54,267 nucleotides of DNA from Prevotella sp. (GCA_017483185.1 JAFULM010000042.1:1-54267); one strand, 5' to 3'; positions 1-8,804 are shown, counted from the stretch's first letter. Translations and numbers: made by a program. The notes: a model not told the origin generated them from the sequence alone.

Positions 1-87
1 AATCCTTCTCTTCATAAGAGAGGTTGAATTTGAGGAATGATATTACGCCTGTTTGGCGATGAAGAACTATAAATATATAAAGAAATT

Positions 88-759
88 ATGAAGAAATTAG
101 TGCTCTTATTTGCCGCTTCATTATTTGTTAGCGGTGTTGCTTATTCTCAGTCGACTAAAGAGATTAGGGAGGAACGTGAGGCTATTGCAAAAATGTCGAA
201 AGCAGCCTTGAATGACAAGGCTACCAAATCTGCTCGTAAGGAAGCGAAAGAATTGAAGAAGGACGGATGGCTTTCGGCTCCGGGTGCTCTCCCTATAGAC
301 AGGCAGTTGGATCGTTCTTATCTTATGCAGTATGAATATGATGAAAATATGCTTCCCAAATATATTATGGGTGAGGCGATGAGTATAGGACGAAATTATG
401 ATGCTGCAAAGATGCAGGCATTTGAATTGGCAAAGCAAAATCTTGCGGGTCAGATTCAAACGGAAATCACTGCTTTGATAGAAAACACGGTGGCGAATGA
501 GCAATTGGGCGCAGAACAAGCCGAGTCTGTGACCCGTAGTGTGATGGCGGCGAAAAATCTCATTTCCCAAAGTATTGGAAGAACAATTACAGTGGTCGAG
601 GTTTATCGTACACTGTCAAATAAGAATAAGGAAGTTTTGTTGCGTATAGCCTATAACAGTAATATGGCGATGAGTGCGGCAAAGAAAGCTGTCAAAAAGG
701 ATTTGGAGCAGCGTGGTGATAATCTGCATGAAAAGTTGGATGAGATATTGGGTTGGTAA
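88..759 (+). CDS. Exported LPP20-like protein
   Basis: A 223-residue protein with a clear signal peptide (basic start, hydrophobic stretch to about residue 20, cleavage likely after AYSQ-type motif). The middle (about 95-195) has the alternating Ala-rich pattern of LPP20-like domains, starting at GEAMSIGRNYDAAKMQAFELA and running to the hydrophobic strand VLLRIAYN. These domains occur in envelope proteins of unknown role; there is no lipobox cysteine here, so I expect a periplasmic or surface protein rather than a lipoprotein. It is first of nine same-strand exported-protein genes. The following gap to the next gene is 126 bp, the longest in the cluster, so it may be a separate transcript. 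It is AT-richer than genes downstream. Family assignment moderate; function unknown. Confidence 0.7.
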   Translation: MKKLVLLFAASLFVSGVAYSQSTKEIREEREAIAKMSKAALNDKATKSARKEAKELKKDGWLSAPGALPIDRQLDRSYLMQYEYDENMLPKYIMGEAMSIGRNYDAAKMQAFELAKQNLAGQIQTEITALIENTVANEQLGAEQAESVTRSVMAAKNLISQSIGRTITVVEVYRTLSNKNKEVLLRIAYNSNMAMSAAKKAVKKDLEQRGDNLHEKLDEILGW

Positions 760-885
760 GATAACTGTTCTTTGAAAATAGCTGTTCAGCGGCTAAGGCG
801 TTTTTTGTAGTAGGGAGTGCCCTTGTTGGGTGGCGAACTATTATATGATGGGAAGTGAGAAGTTTAACTATAAAATTATGTTAGT

Positions 886-1584
886 ATGAAAAAACTGTTA
901 TTATCTTTAGCTTTTGTCTTTTCTTTCGTTCTGCATGTAGATGCACAGTATAAGATTGGGGATATCTACGATAAAGATGGGATTAAAGGTGTTGTAGTCA
1001 AGGTTGATGAAAAGGGCGAACACGGTTTAGTCATGTCTTTGACTGGATGCGGTGATCGTTGGTGTAAGAATGATGTAAAGACTGCTGTGGGCGCAACTAA
1101 TGAAAATGATGGTGCGGCGAATATGGCGGCAGTCAAAAAGTATATCACAACAAAGAAGTTGTCATGGGACATGTTTCCTTTGTTCAATTGGGCAAAGGAA
1201 TTGGGAGAAGGCTGGTATATACCGGCAAAGAACGAGTTGAAGACCATTGCAGAGAATATCAATGGTGGTAGTCTTGATAAATATAATCAGAAGAATTTTA
1301 AGGCTTTCGACAAAATCCTTAAAAAGAATGAAGGAAAGGGTATGATTGCAAACGGAATGGCAAAATCAAATGACTTCTTGACCATGTATTCTTCTACAGA
1401 ATCAATGCAGAATATGGTAGTTACGCTTGAGTTCTCAGAGAGTGCCGGCAGTTCAATCGCTCAGCTCGGCCTTGGAAAATTTGCTCCCAGAAAGGGTGCA
1501 TTGAAATTTGCGGATGGTCTGAAGAAAATGACCGGTGGAAAAACTTTAGGTAATCAATATTCTCGTGCCGTACATAAATTCTAA
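886..1584 (+). CDS. Exported DUF1566/Fibrobacter-paralogue-like protein
   Basis: A 232-residue protein with signal peptide (residues 1-20, ending HVDAQ). The mature part begins YKIGDIYDKDGIKGVVVKVD, then GCGDRWCK with two cysteines, then a WYIPAKNELKTI motif near residue 110. The last matches the W-x-[LI]-P-[ST/A]-x-x-E-L signature of DUF1566/Lcl-type and Fibrobacter major-paralogous domains, which are extracellular modules of unknown or carbohydrate-related role. The last 40 residues are basic (GGKTLGNQYSRAVHKF). It sits 9-15 bp before the next gene, so the two are surely cotranscribed. The fold call rests on one motif; treat as an exported protein of unknown function. Confidence 0.65.
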   Translation: MKKLLLSLAFVFSFVLHVDAQYKIGDIYDKDGIKGVVVKVDEKGEHGLVMSLTGCGDRWCKNDVKTAVGATNENDGAANMAAVKKYITTKKLSWDMFPLFNWAKELGEGWYIPAKNELKTIAENINGGSLDKYNQKNFKAFDKILKKNEGKGMIANGMAKSNDFLTMYSSTESMQNMVVTLEFSESAGSSIAQLGLGKFAPRKGALKFADGLKKMTGGKTLGNQYSRAVHKF

Positions 1585-1599
1585 AGAACGTCAATGCTT

Positions 1600-2436
1600 A
1601 TGAAATCTATAATCTTTAGTGTCCTCATGCTGTTTGTCAGCTTGAGTACTTTTTCCCAGACCGTGTTTGAAGGCGAAATCAACTATCGCAGTTTTGAGAA
1701 CCACTCAAAGATGGTGAGAAAGTTTAGCAAGGGAATGAGTTATAATGGCGCACGTAATGTGAAAGTCATCATCAAGGGAAATAAGATGAACATCTTGGAC
1801 GAATCTTTGCATCTTAACGTTCTCTTGCTTCCTGACGAAGATTGCTGTATCATATATAATGATCTTTTGAAAAAAGGATTGAAGTGCTCGTTCAGCAATT
1901 ATACGTTGAGTTATATGTCTTCTTTTGGTCCGAAGTGTATTAATTCTACGCAGTCCAAGGAATATTCGTTTGAGCCGACAGGAGAGACCGGGACCTTTAC
2001 GGGAGAAAAGTGCAAAAGGTATAAAGGACTTACCAAGTTGATTGTGTCCAATATGGAACCGAGCACGGTCACGAGTGATGTTTGGTGCGCTACGAAATAT
2101 AAGGTAGATCCGATTTATCAATATTATCTGAATGGTCTCGGAGTCCCAGGTATAGCTATGAAATGGACAATCAGTTCTCATGCGAAAGTGCCTATCATCG
2201 GCAAGATGGATACGTTTGTCGCGACAGAGGTGAAGTCAATAATTCCAAGAAAAGTTGACGACTCAGAGATGCAAATACCTTCTGGCTACGAATTGAAAGA
2301 GACGGATTCGGCATTTAAGATGCTGAAGATATATGGTGATACAAAGAAGTATTTGAAAGCGAACAATATGTATCCGGCTGATGCCGAGAGTGACACGGAG
2401 GTTACTTATCAAATAGAAGAGTCATGGGATTTCTAA
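1600..2436 (+). CDS. Exported protein of unknown function (DUF4412/GLPGLI-like)
   Basis: About 278 residues with a signal peptide (MKSIIFSVLMLFVSLSTFSQ). An ATG six bases upstream (1594) is also in frame; I prefer 1600 because it gives the more usual Met-Lys signal peptide. The mature start VFEGEINYRSFEN, followed by KVIIKGNKMNI and a late T-G-E-K-C-K-R-Y motif, resembles DUF4412/GLPGLI proteins, small exported beta-rich proteins of Bacteroidota with unknown function. It has five cysteines, unusual for the set. The C terminus is acidic. It either overlaps the next gene by 13 bases or ends 8 bases before it, depending on the start chosen for that gene. Exported nature confident; family call weak. 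Confidence 0.65.
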   Translation: MKSIIFSVLMLFVSLSTFSQTVFEGEINYRSFENHSKMVRKFSKGMSYNGARNVKVIIKGNKMNILDESLHLNVLLLPDEDCCIIYNDLLKKGLKCSFSNYTLSYMSSFGPKCINSTQSKEYSFEPTGETGTFTGEKCKRYKGLTKLIVSNMEPSTVTSDVWCATKYKVDPIYQYYLNGLGVPGIAMKWTISSHAKVPIIGKMDTFVATEVKSIIPRKVDDSEMQIPSGYELKETDSAFKMLKIYGDTKKYLKANNMYPADAESDTEVTYQIEESWDF

Positions 2437-3671
2437 GATTCCGCATGAGTAGAATATGCATGGTTGGAGCATTTGTCGTGATGCTCCAACCTGCTTGTGC
2501 TCAGCAGCAAGATGATTACGAGTATGAGCGTGCCTCAATCTGCATGATGTTGATAAAACATCCTGCAAAAAAATTTGGCAATGAGATTCAGTATGTCTTT
2601 TCCCGCATGCAGATGCCTTCAAGATTCAACAATCATGACTTGGGAGTCCGTCTGGTCAGTTTTGCTGAAGACCGGGAGGCAACCAAAAATATAGAGTCTT
2701 TTGCCCGTCAGGTGGCTTTGGGCCGACGTCTCGTCGCCAAGTGGTTTGACCGGGACAAGACTACGGGCAAGATGGACATGAAGCTGATTCAGGAGCGCGG
2801 ATTGTATAATAGCACAAAGTCGGATGTGAACATTGCCCGCAGTCAGTTTAGGGGAAAAGCCTTGCTTGAGGATGCCGGAGAGTTGTTGCTTCGCAATACG
2901 TATTTTGTCATGAATGACATCACATATGTGGACAAGTCCGTAGGATTCGGTATCTTCAAGGATGCGCTGAACGTTACGGCTAATTTAGCCTCGATATGGG
3001 CTGTCAATGTGGATGTGGCCAAATCTGACAATCCATTTGAGAACCCGTCGTTATCTTCCATTAATGCGAAGTTGGATGACCTGAAAGGATTTAAGGTAAA
3101 GATCAAATCCTATCTTTATAGACTTAAGTGGAACGATGATATCGCCAATCAGTTTTATTCCCAATACTATATTGACTCTGACTCATACGACAAGAAAAAG
3201 AAAGTCGGTTTTGAGAATGAGAAGAACTTGTTTGAACTGGAGTATGTCGGCATGGTGGAAAGCAGTCATGCCAATACGACGTTGAGTGGCACGACGACCA
3301 ACGAACAGTTGGTGAGAAAAGTGTGCACACGTGCGATTGATAAAAATCTTGCCGATCTTCAACATCAATTTGTGGAATTCCGTATCAAGGCGCCCCTTGT
3401 TTCTACGGAGCCCATACGTGCCTATGTCGGAATGAAAGAAGATATATCGGAGACGTCCCGTTTTGAGGTTCTGGAGCGTTCGATAACCAAAGACGGCAAG
3501 ATAGAGTACAAGCGTGTCGGTGTCATACGTCCGGTGAAAGGTGAAATATGGGACAACAGGTATTGGGCTTCTGAAGAAAAGACAAAAGAGTCTGTTTTGG
3601 GAGCGACGACTTTCAGTAAAGTGAGCGGTGGTGAATTTTATCCCGGAATGTTAATTCGAGAAATCAGGTGA
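2424..3671 (+). CDS. Exported conserved protein, unknown function
   Basis: A 415-residue protein with an N-terminal hydrophobic export signal ending in PACAQ. The first ATG (2424) overlaps the upstream gene by 13 bases; the ATG at 2445 gives a more typical signal peptide (MSRICMVGAF...) and is an equally good start. I see no enzyme motif. The mature chain has a helical N-terminal half (many Lys/Arg/Asp around YERASICMML, FARQVALGRRLVAKWF) and a more beta-like C-terminal half (VEFRIKAPLVSTEPIRAYVG). It ends next to the following gene with no gap, so it belongs to the same transcript. Not recognised; likely a Bacteroidales-specific envelope protein. Confidence 0.65.
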   Translation: MGFLRFRMSRICMVGAFVVMLQPACAQQQDDYEYERASICMMLIKHPAKKFGNEIQYVFSRMQMPSRFNNHDLGVRLVSFAEDREATKNIESFARQVALGRRLVAKWFDRDKTTGKMDMKLIQERGLYNSTKSDVNIARSQFRGKALLEDAGELLLRNTYFVMNDITYVDKSVGFGIFKDALNVTANLASIWAVNVDVAKSDNPFENPSLSSINAKLDDLKGFKVKIKSYLYRLKWNDDIANQFYSQYYIDSDSYDKKKKVGFENEKNLFELEYVGMVESSHANTTLSGTTTNEQLVRKVCTRAIDKNLADLQHQFVEFRIKAPLVSTEPIRAYVGMKEDISETSRFEVLERSITKDGKIEYKRVGVIRPVKGEIWDNRYWASEEKTKESVLGATTFSKVSGGEFYPGMLIREIR

Positions 3672-3676
3672 ACGAA

Positions 3677-4162
3677 ATGAAACTGTCAAAAATCTTAATC
3701 CTATGTGTCGTTGTCATTACGTCGTTGACAGTAAGGGCACAAAACACTACGTCTGTTCCTCGTTATGATTTGGTAAGCTATGGAACCGGAACAGACAATA
3801 CGTATTCCGCCGAAATCTTTGTGTATCTGCCAAAACCCGACAAGGATGTGGACAACAGCATCCGTAAGTCTGCCGTGCACGGAGTGATATTCAAAGGATT
3901 GGCAGCAGGAAACGGTGGAATCGAACAACGACCGATGACCGACATCTCGACTGAAACAAAATTTGCCGATTTCTTTTCTTCTTTCTTTTCTGATGCCAAG
4001 CGATATTCCGATTTTGTTAATGTCGTGGATGGAACGTTGCGTGTGGAAAAAGTGGAAAAGAAGCTGTACCGTATTCGTGCGATAGTATCTGTTCAGGAAC
4101 ATGCTTTGCGCAAATATCTCGAGCAGCAACATGTCATAGAATCTTTTAACGACCTCTTCTGA
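3677..4162 (+). CDS. Small exported protein, unknown function
   Basis: About 161 residues with a signal peptide ending in VRAQ. An in-frame GTG at 3668 would extend it by three residues and overlap the previous stop; the ATG at 3677 gives the standard signal peptide and is chosen. The mature part has YGTGTDNTYSAEIFVYLPKPD and a repeated FADFFSSFFSDAKRYSDFVN aromatic stretch; no catalytic motif. The stop codon shares one base with the start codon of the next gene (TGATG), so translation of the two is probably coupled. Unrecognised; its place suggests it works with the neighbouring exported proteins. Confidence 0.6.
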   Translation: MKLSKILILCVVVITSLTVRAQNTTSVPRYDLVSYGTGTDNTYSAEIFVYLPKPDKDVDNSIRKSAVHGVIFKGLAAGNGGIEQRPMTDISTETKFADFFSSFFSDAKRYSDFVNVVDGTLRVEKVEKKLYRIRAIVSVQEHALRKYLEQQHVIESFNDLF

Positions 4163-5097
4163 TGAAAAAAACGATTTTATTTTGCTTGTGCGTTATGACA
4201 TCATTGTTTTTGTCCGCACAGAAGATGATGAAACCCAGCGTTATGGTTGTTCCCGGCGACGCATGGTGCAACAACAATGGTTTTATGCAACAGTCCGGCA
4301 AAGAGCGTTATCCCGATTACGCTCGGGCACTGTTGGAGGACCGTGATTTGAACAACGTGATATCCAGAATCAACATTATCATGGCCGACAGGGGATTTCC
4401 GTTGGAAAATCTTGAGACGGCACTGAAGATGCTTAAGACCGAGAACGTGGAGCGCAAGCTCTATACTGCTAAGGATGGCAGCTCGCTTCAATCTACGCCT
4501 CTCGACAAGTTGTATCGTGCGGCAGCTGCCGATATTGTGCTTCAGCTGTCATGGACAATCAACAAGACGGGTCCGAAATATTCCGTCACGTTCAATCTGC
4601 AGGCTTTGGACTCTTATACGACCAAACAGGTCGCCGGAGCCGAGGGCATAGGCGCCCCGTCTTTTTCGGCAGACGTTCCAACGCTGATTGAGGAAGCCGT
4701 CAATTCCCACATGAATAATTTTTGTGACAGATTGATGTGGCACTTCACGGACACACGTGATAAAGGCCGTGAGATATCCATTGATGTCATGTTGGGAAAG
4801 AGTGCCTCATGCGACTTCTCCACGGAATTTGATGATTATGAGCTTGCGGAGGTCATAACACGACAGGTTGCACGCAATGCCGTCAATCATAGTTTCAGCA
4901 AAGGCCCATCCACTGAGACTCTGCTTCAGTATCGCAGAGTGAGAATGCCGGTTGTCGATGCCGATGGCATACCGATGGATGCTTATGCTTTTGCAAGGCA
5001 GATAGGTCGTGCGTTGAAGAAGGCTCCATATAACCTCACGACCAAGGTCATTGCCAAGGGATTGGGAAAAGCAGTCGTCGTCATAGGTGAAGAATAA
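4162..5097 (+). CDS. Exported DUF6175-like (CsgG-related?) protein
   Basis: 311 residues with signal peptide (ending FLSAQ). The mature protein starts with KPSVMVVPGDAWCNNNGF, then a segment RALLEDRDLNNVISRINIIMADRGFPLENLETALK, then AAADIVLQLSWTINKTGPKY. A Val-rich strand leading to P-G/S-D and a later D-[IV]-hydrophobic strand is the pattern of DUF6175 and CsgG-like nucleotide-independent envelope proteins, where the domain forms a GNA-like fold used in outer-membrane assembly. The start overlaps the previous stop by one base and the next gene begins about 12 bases after the stop. I recognise the family only loosely; role in envelope assembly is inference. Confidence 0.65.
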   Translation: MKKTILFCLCVMTSLFLSAQKMMKPSVMVVPGDAWCNNNGFMQQSGKERYPDYARALLEDRDLNNVISRINIIMADRGFPLENLETALKMLKTENVERKLYTAKDGSSLQSTPLDKLYRAAAADIVLQLSWTINKTGPKYSVTFNLQALDSYTTKQVAGAEGIGAPSFSADVPTLIEEAVNSHMNNFCDRLMWHFTDTRDKGREISIDVMLGKSASCDFSTEFDDYELAEVITRQVARNAVNHSFSKGPSTETLLQYRRVRMPVVDADGIPMDAYAFARQIGRALKKAPYNLTTKVIAKGLGKAVVVIGEE

Positions 5098-5109
5098 AGT
5101 CGTGTGAAA

Positions 5110-5625
5110 ATGAGACAGATACTGTTCTTTTTATTTATTGTCCTTTTCTGTGCCGATTGTAAGGCACAGACCGTGGAGGCCGCTCAGGACTCCATCGAGA
5201 TCACTTTTGCTGTTGTCACTCCCAAGGAGTGTTCCTTGACTTCCGTTCAGCGGAAGGAGCTCAAGCTCATGTTGGAGAAAGTCCTTGCGCGGACCCAGTC
5301 GGCTGGAGTGCCAAACAGGACCCCCTTTGTCATTGTGCCGGATGTGACAGTCAAGACCATTGACACGACGTCCGGTGCCAAAGAGACATTCACACTGATA
5401 GATGGCGAATTGTCGTTGGTCGTGAAAAATCAATATGACGGGAGTGTTTATAATGAAATTACCATCCCTCTGAAAGAACTGACGGAGACCGGACGTGTCG
5501 ATGATCCCAAACTTGTGCTGATTCGGAAAATCAATCCACGGGACAGACAGTTTGTGCGTTTCGTCAGAACGACCAAAGACCGCATTGCCGGCAAATATTC
5601 CGGTAAGGTGGTTGACGTCCCATAA
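5110..5625 (+). CDS. Exported protein, unknown function
   Basis: A 171-residue protein with signal peptide ending in CKAQ. An in-frame GTG six bases upstream (5104) is possible. The mature part reads as a compact beta-rich domain: ITFAVVTPKECSLTSVQRKELKLML, then PFVIVPDVTVKTIDTTSG, then KNQYDGSVYNEITIPLKEL and RFVRTTKDRIAGKY at the end. This resembles the first half of curli-assembly-like domains in which a helix between two strands is followed by a long hairpin; the match is by pattern only. Gap to the next gene is 87 bp. Probably part of the same envelope set. Confidence 0.6.
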   Translation: MRQILFFLFIVLFCADCKAQTVEAAQDSIEITFAVVTPKECSLTSVQRKELKLMLEKVLARTQSAGVPNRTPFVIVPDVTVKTIDTTSGAKETFTLIDGELSLVVKNQYDGSVYNEITIPLKELTETGRVDDPKLVLIRKINPRDRQFVRFVRTTKDRIAGKYSGKVVDVP

Positions 5626-5712
5626 CGTCGAAAACGAGGTTTTCACAATGCGCTTGTACAGGAGATGCTACATGCGTATGATACTGTATGGACCATAAAA
5701 TGAGATCTTGCG

Positions 5713-6630
5713 ATGAATGAAAGACGATTATATATATTAGTGCTGTTGGTCGGTATGAGCCTGTCCTTGTCGGCCCAGCATGTTGTGGACCGCAGCTCGT
5801 CCCGACGTCCCGATTGGTTCGGACAAGTGGTGGAAAACCATCTTGTCACTTCGGCCGTCGGCAGGACTATTGATGAAGCACAGAGGAAGTGTCTTGATGC
5901 GGTGAAAGTGCAAATGCTTGAGTCTGTCGCTCAAAATATAGAATACTCTACGGAGACGGTTGTCCAGCAGCTCACTCACAATCAGGACGTGCAATCGGAC
6001 ATCTCTTTCCGCCAAAGGAGCAAGACGGGCGTGGCCAATCTGCCTTACCTCTCGGGTGTGTCACTTGCCAAAGCCAAAGGCTCCTATTGGGAATGTGTCC
6101 GCGATGGCCAAAGTGGTGCGCTCAGCTATGTCTATTCTTTGCTTTATCCTTATCCGGAGTCCGAATATCAGTTGCTCAAATCCGAATTTGACAAGCTGGA
6201 TGCGGCAATGACAGAGATCGTGCGGAGAGAAGAGGCGCGTTTGTCAGACGTCGGCAGCATAGACACGCTCGAAGCTGCCATCGCCAATCTTGAGATGGCG
6301 GAAAACTACTTTTTTGACCGGCATCGCAAGGATAAGGCAAGGGATGTGATCAAGAAGTATGAAAATGTTTTCGGACTGTTGAATGTCGAGAGCAAGCGGA
6401 TTGATCGGTGCAAGTTCAGATGCTGGATCACATGGAACGGCAACGTGATGGAATGTTCGTCTCTACCCAAATGCAAGTCGGATGCGGCGACGAAAATCAG
6501 ATGTGCCGTTGACGGCGGGAGCTATGTCATCACCTTTTCGGACGAGGACTGTATCGGTGATGACGACAATCGAATCGACGTGACGTTCCGATTTAAGACC
6601 AAAACACTCAAGCACGTACTACATTTCTAA
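5713..6630 (+). CDS. Exported LPP20-like protein with C-terminal extension
   Basis: 305 residues with signal peptide ending LSLSAQ. After a short RPDWFG segment (a common lead-in of LPP20 proteins, 'PxWF') comes VTSAVGRTIDEAQRKCLDAVK, the LPP20-like domain of about 30-150, then a helical region (about 155-220) and a C-terminal beta domain with five cysteines (CKFRCWITWNGNVMECSSLPKC). It is a paralogue in pattern of the first gene of the cluster, so the cluster begins and nearly ends with LPP20-like proteins. A 20-bp gap leads into the transglutaminase-like gene. Exported state confident; function unknown. Confidence 0.68.
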   Translation: MNERRLYILVLLVGMSLSLSAQHVVDRSSSRRPDWFGQVVENHLVTSAVGRTIDEAQRKCLDAVKVQMLESVAQNIEYSTETVVQQLTHNQDVQSDISFRQRSKTGVANLPYLSGVSLAKAKGSYWECVRDGQSGALSYVYSLLYPYPESEYQLLKSEFDKLDAAMTEIVRREEARLSDVGSIDTLEAAIANLEMAENYFFDRHRKDKARDVIKKYENVFGLLNVESKRIDRCKFRCWITWNGNVMECSSLPKCKSDAATKIRCAVDGGSYVITFSDEDCIGDDDNRIDVTFRFKTKTLKHVLHF

Positions 6631-6650
6631 TTCTGATAAACTACAGCCTT

Positions 6651-8360
6651 ATGAGCAAGAAGACCAATATCTGTTTTTCCATTAGCCTTTTTCTGCTGTC
6701 GGTATCCGTGCAGGCCCAAAACAACAACCCGCGTGCCGCTTATGACACATTTAAGAAGCAGGCCCGTCAGCGTTATGAAGATTTCCGCTCAAAGGCCAAC
6801 AAGCAATATGCGGATTTTCTGGCGCAGACATGGAAGTCTTTCAATGTGTCCGCCCCTGTACCTAAGCCGATAGAGAAGGATGTCACTCCTGTCAAGTACG
6901 ACGAGGAGTCATATAGGAATCATCGGAGGAGACCACAGCTGAAGGAAGGAGAGAAAGAATATGAAGAAGACAAGGACCACGGCAAGCATGTCGTTGTCGT
7001 GCATCATGGACGGGACGGCAAAGCGGTCATAAACGATGACGACGGGAGAGAAGCGGATGAGAAACTGAAGGAGGAACAGGACAAGAAGCAGAAGGAGGAA
7101 CAGAATAAGAAACTGAAAGAAGAGCAAAAAGAGGAGCAAAAGAAAGAGCAAGACAAACGGGAAGACGACAACCGCCGGATTGAGATAGACGAGGTCATAA
7201 CTCCTCCCGCCCCTCAACCGCAGCCCAAACCGGTGAGCCCTATTTATGAACAGGACGGTTCGCAAGAGTCTTTTCCAGTAACCTTTTTCCGGTTGACATG
7301 TCCTGTGAGGTTGACTGCCGGACAAAAGACCGGCTTGAAGGGAGTTGACGAACGCTCCGTCTCTGCCGCATGGAGCAGATTGTCCGAGAACGGTTACGAC
7401 AATGCCATCCGCGACTTGTTGGAATTGCGTCTCAAGTATGACCTTTGTGACTGGAGCTACCTGTTGCTCATAGATCAGGTAGCACAGCAATTCTGCGGAA
7501 AAAACACCAATGAGGCCGTGTTGCTCATGGCTTATCTCTACTGTCAGTCCGGCTACAAGATGCGACTGGCGTCAGATGGCTCGCACCTGTACATGCTTTA
7601 TGCCTCGCAACACATGATATACAATAAGAGGTATTTTTATATAAATGGAACAAGTTTCTATATTTACGGCGATTGCAATGCCTCTTCTTTGCACATCAGT
7701 GATGTCTCATTCCCGTCGGAGACTCCTCTGTCGCTGATTGTCGGCAAGGAGCAAAAACTTGGCGTCGACATGTCGGTTACCCGTCAGCTGACTTCCGGAC
7801 AATATCCGGCTGTCAGCATCACGTTGAGTGAAAACAAGGCTTTGATGGACTTCTATTCCACTTATCCCACCTCAAAGTTGGGTGACAATGATGTCTCACG
7901 TTGGGCTTTGTATGCCAACACACCCATATGCCGGCAGACCCGTGAACAGTTGTATCCTGCTTTGCGGCGTGCGATTGGCGGCAAGACGACATTGCAGCAG
8001 GTGTCGATGATTCTCAATTGGGTGCAGACCGCTTTCGTCTACGAATATGACGATAAGGTATGGGGAGGCGACCGGGCTTTCTTCCCGGATGAGACACTCT
8101 ATTATCCGTATTGCGACTGCGAGGACCGGAGCATCCTGTTTTCAAGGATAGTCCGTGACCTGTTAGGACTGGAGGTCGCGCTTCTTTATTATCCCGGCCA
8201 TCTTGCTGCAGCCGTCTGTTTCAAAGAAAATGTCAACGGAGACTATCTGATCATTGGCGGGAAGAAGTTTGTCGTAACCGATCCGACGTATATCGGGGCG
8301 CCGGTGGGGGCGACAATGCCCGGGATGGACAATAAGACAGCCAAGGCGATAGTGTTGTAG
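6651..8360 (+). CDS. Exported transglutaminase-like cysteine protein with charged linker
   Basis: 569 residues: signal peptide (to about 23, VQAQ), a Tyr/Lys/Arg helical segment (27-60), a highly charged low-complexity stretch of Lys/Glu/Gln (about 133-177), a Pro-rich hinge, then a large C-terminal domain. Near residue 488 is C-D-C-E-D-R-S, followed by PGHLAAAV (His about 518) and VTDPTY (Asp about 544): the Cys-His-Asp order and spacing of a transglutaminase-like/cysteine-protease fold. Such domains in Bacteroidota are usually exported peptidases or cross-linking enzymes; the substrate is unknown. It closes the nine-gene exported cluster and may act on its products. Catalytic triad is seen by motif; activity is inference. 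Confidence 0.75.
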   Translation: MSKKTNICFSISLFLLSVSVQAQNNNPRAAYDTFKKQARQRYEDFRSKANKQYADFLAQTWKSFNVSAPVPKPIEKDVTPVKYDEESYRNHRRRPQLKEGEKEYEEDKDHGKHVVVVHHGRDGKAVINDDDGREADEKLKEEQDKKQKEEQNKKLKEEQKEEQKKEQDKREDDNRRIEIDEVITPPAPQPQPKPVSPIYEQDGSQESFPVTFFRLTCPVRLTAGQKTGLKGVDERSVSAAWSRLSENGYDNAIRDLLELRLKYDLCDWSYLLLIDQVAQQFCGKNTNEAVLLMAYLYCQSGYKMRLASDGSHLYMLYASQHMIYNKRYFYINGTSFYIYGDCNASSLHISDVSFPSETPLSLIVGKEQKLGVDMSVTRQLTSGQYPAVSITLSENKALMDFYSTYPTSKLGDNDVSRWALYANTPICRQTREQLYPALRRAIGGKTTLQQVSMILNWVQTAFVYEYDDKVWGGDRAFFPDETLYYPYCDCEDRSILFSRIVRDLLGLEVALLYYPGHLAAAVCFKENVNGDYLIIGGKKFVVTDPTYIGAPVGATMPGMDNKTAKAIVL

Positions 8361-8384
8361 AACCGACCCCGGCCTTCCCCAAGG

Positions 8385-8532
8385 CTACTCTCTGCACACA
8401 TCTTTATTCTGGGTTTATACTAACATAACAAGCTCATTTGGACGTCTTTAAGTGTGGTAATCTCACTTAAAGACTTCCAAATGAGCTTGTTACGTTGTTT
8501 CCAATAAGACAAAAAATGTGTGCAGAGAGTAG
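8385..8532. mobile_element. MITE-like 148-bp palindromic insertion
   Basis: The element starts CTACTCTCTGCACACAT (8385-8401) and ends with its exact reverse complement (8516-8532). Inside is a second inverted repeat, 8422-8454 against 8464-8496 (33 nt, two mismatches, 9-nt loop). An 11-bp direct repeat, CTTCCCCAAGG, flanks it on both sides (8374-8384 and 8533-8543), as a target-site duplication would. It sits in a copy of the CCCTCCCC repeat family. No room for a transposase, so mobilisation would be in trans. Alternative: a recombined terminator. Confidence 0.6.
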
Positions 8533-8568
8533 CTTCCCCAAGGGGAGGGTGCCTGCGGGATGAAGGGC
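8533..8568 (-). repeat. CCCTCCCC-family interspersed repeat (copy 1, interrupted)
   Basis: Reads on the minus strand as GCCCTTCATCCCGCAGGCACC followed by CCTCCCCTTGGGG. The other half of the copy appears to be CCCCGGCCTTCCCCAAGG just left of the inserted element (8367-8384). Three same-type copies lie at 11123, 11273 and 39482. Confidence 0.7.
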
Positions 8569-8788
8569 ATAGGCATAATAAATTGAAAAACATAACCATG
8601 ATGTCACTCATGCCTTTGCGTACTTCCATATGCGCGTGCGTCATTTTTGTTGCGTTCGGAATTAGTTTTTCGCGAGATAGACGGTTTGCAAGCCGGAAAT
8701 TAAAAGATTATGGTTTGTGGAGTATCTTCAGACTGATGAAGGTTGATGAAAACAAAGAAAAACTCCATTCTACCGGATAATTCGGAAT

Positions 8789-8804
8789 TATCTTTGTATA
8801 TTTG
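8789..8804 (+). promoter_or_regulatory. Putative -7 boxes of the helicase gene
   Basis: TATCTTTG (8789-8796) and TATATTTG (8797-8804) both match the Bacteroidota TAnnTTTG -7 element, 34-42 bases before the chosen ATG at 8838. No TTTG at the matching -33 distance is visible. Confidence 0.45.

Noticed and set aside
8420-8644. Short open frames over the palindrome after the transglutaminase-like gene
   Set aside because: They merely read through the inverted repeat.
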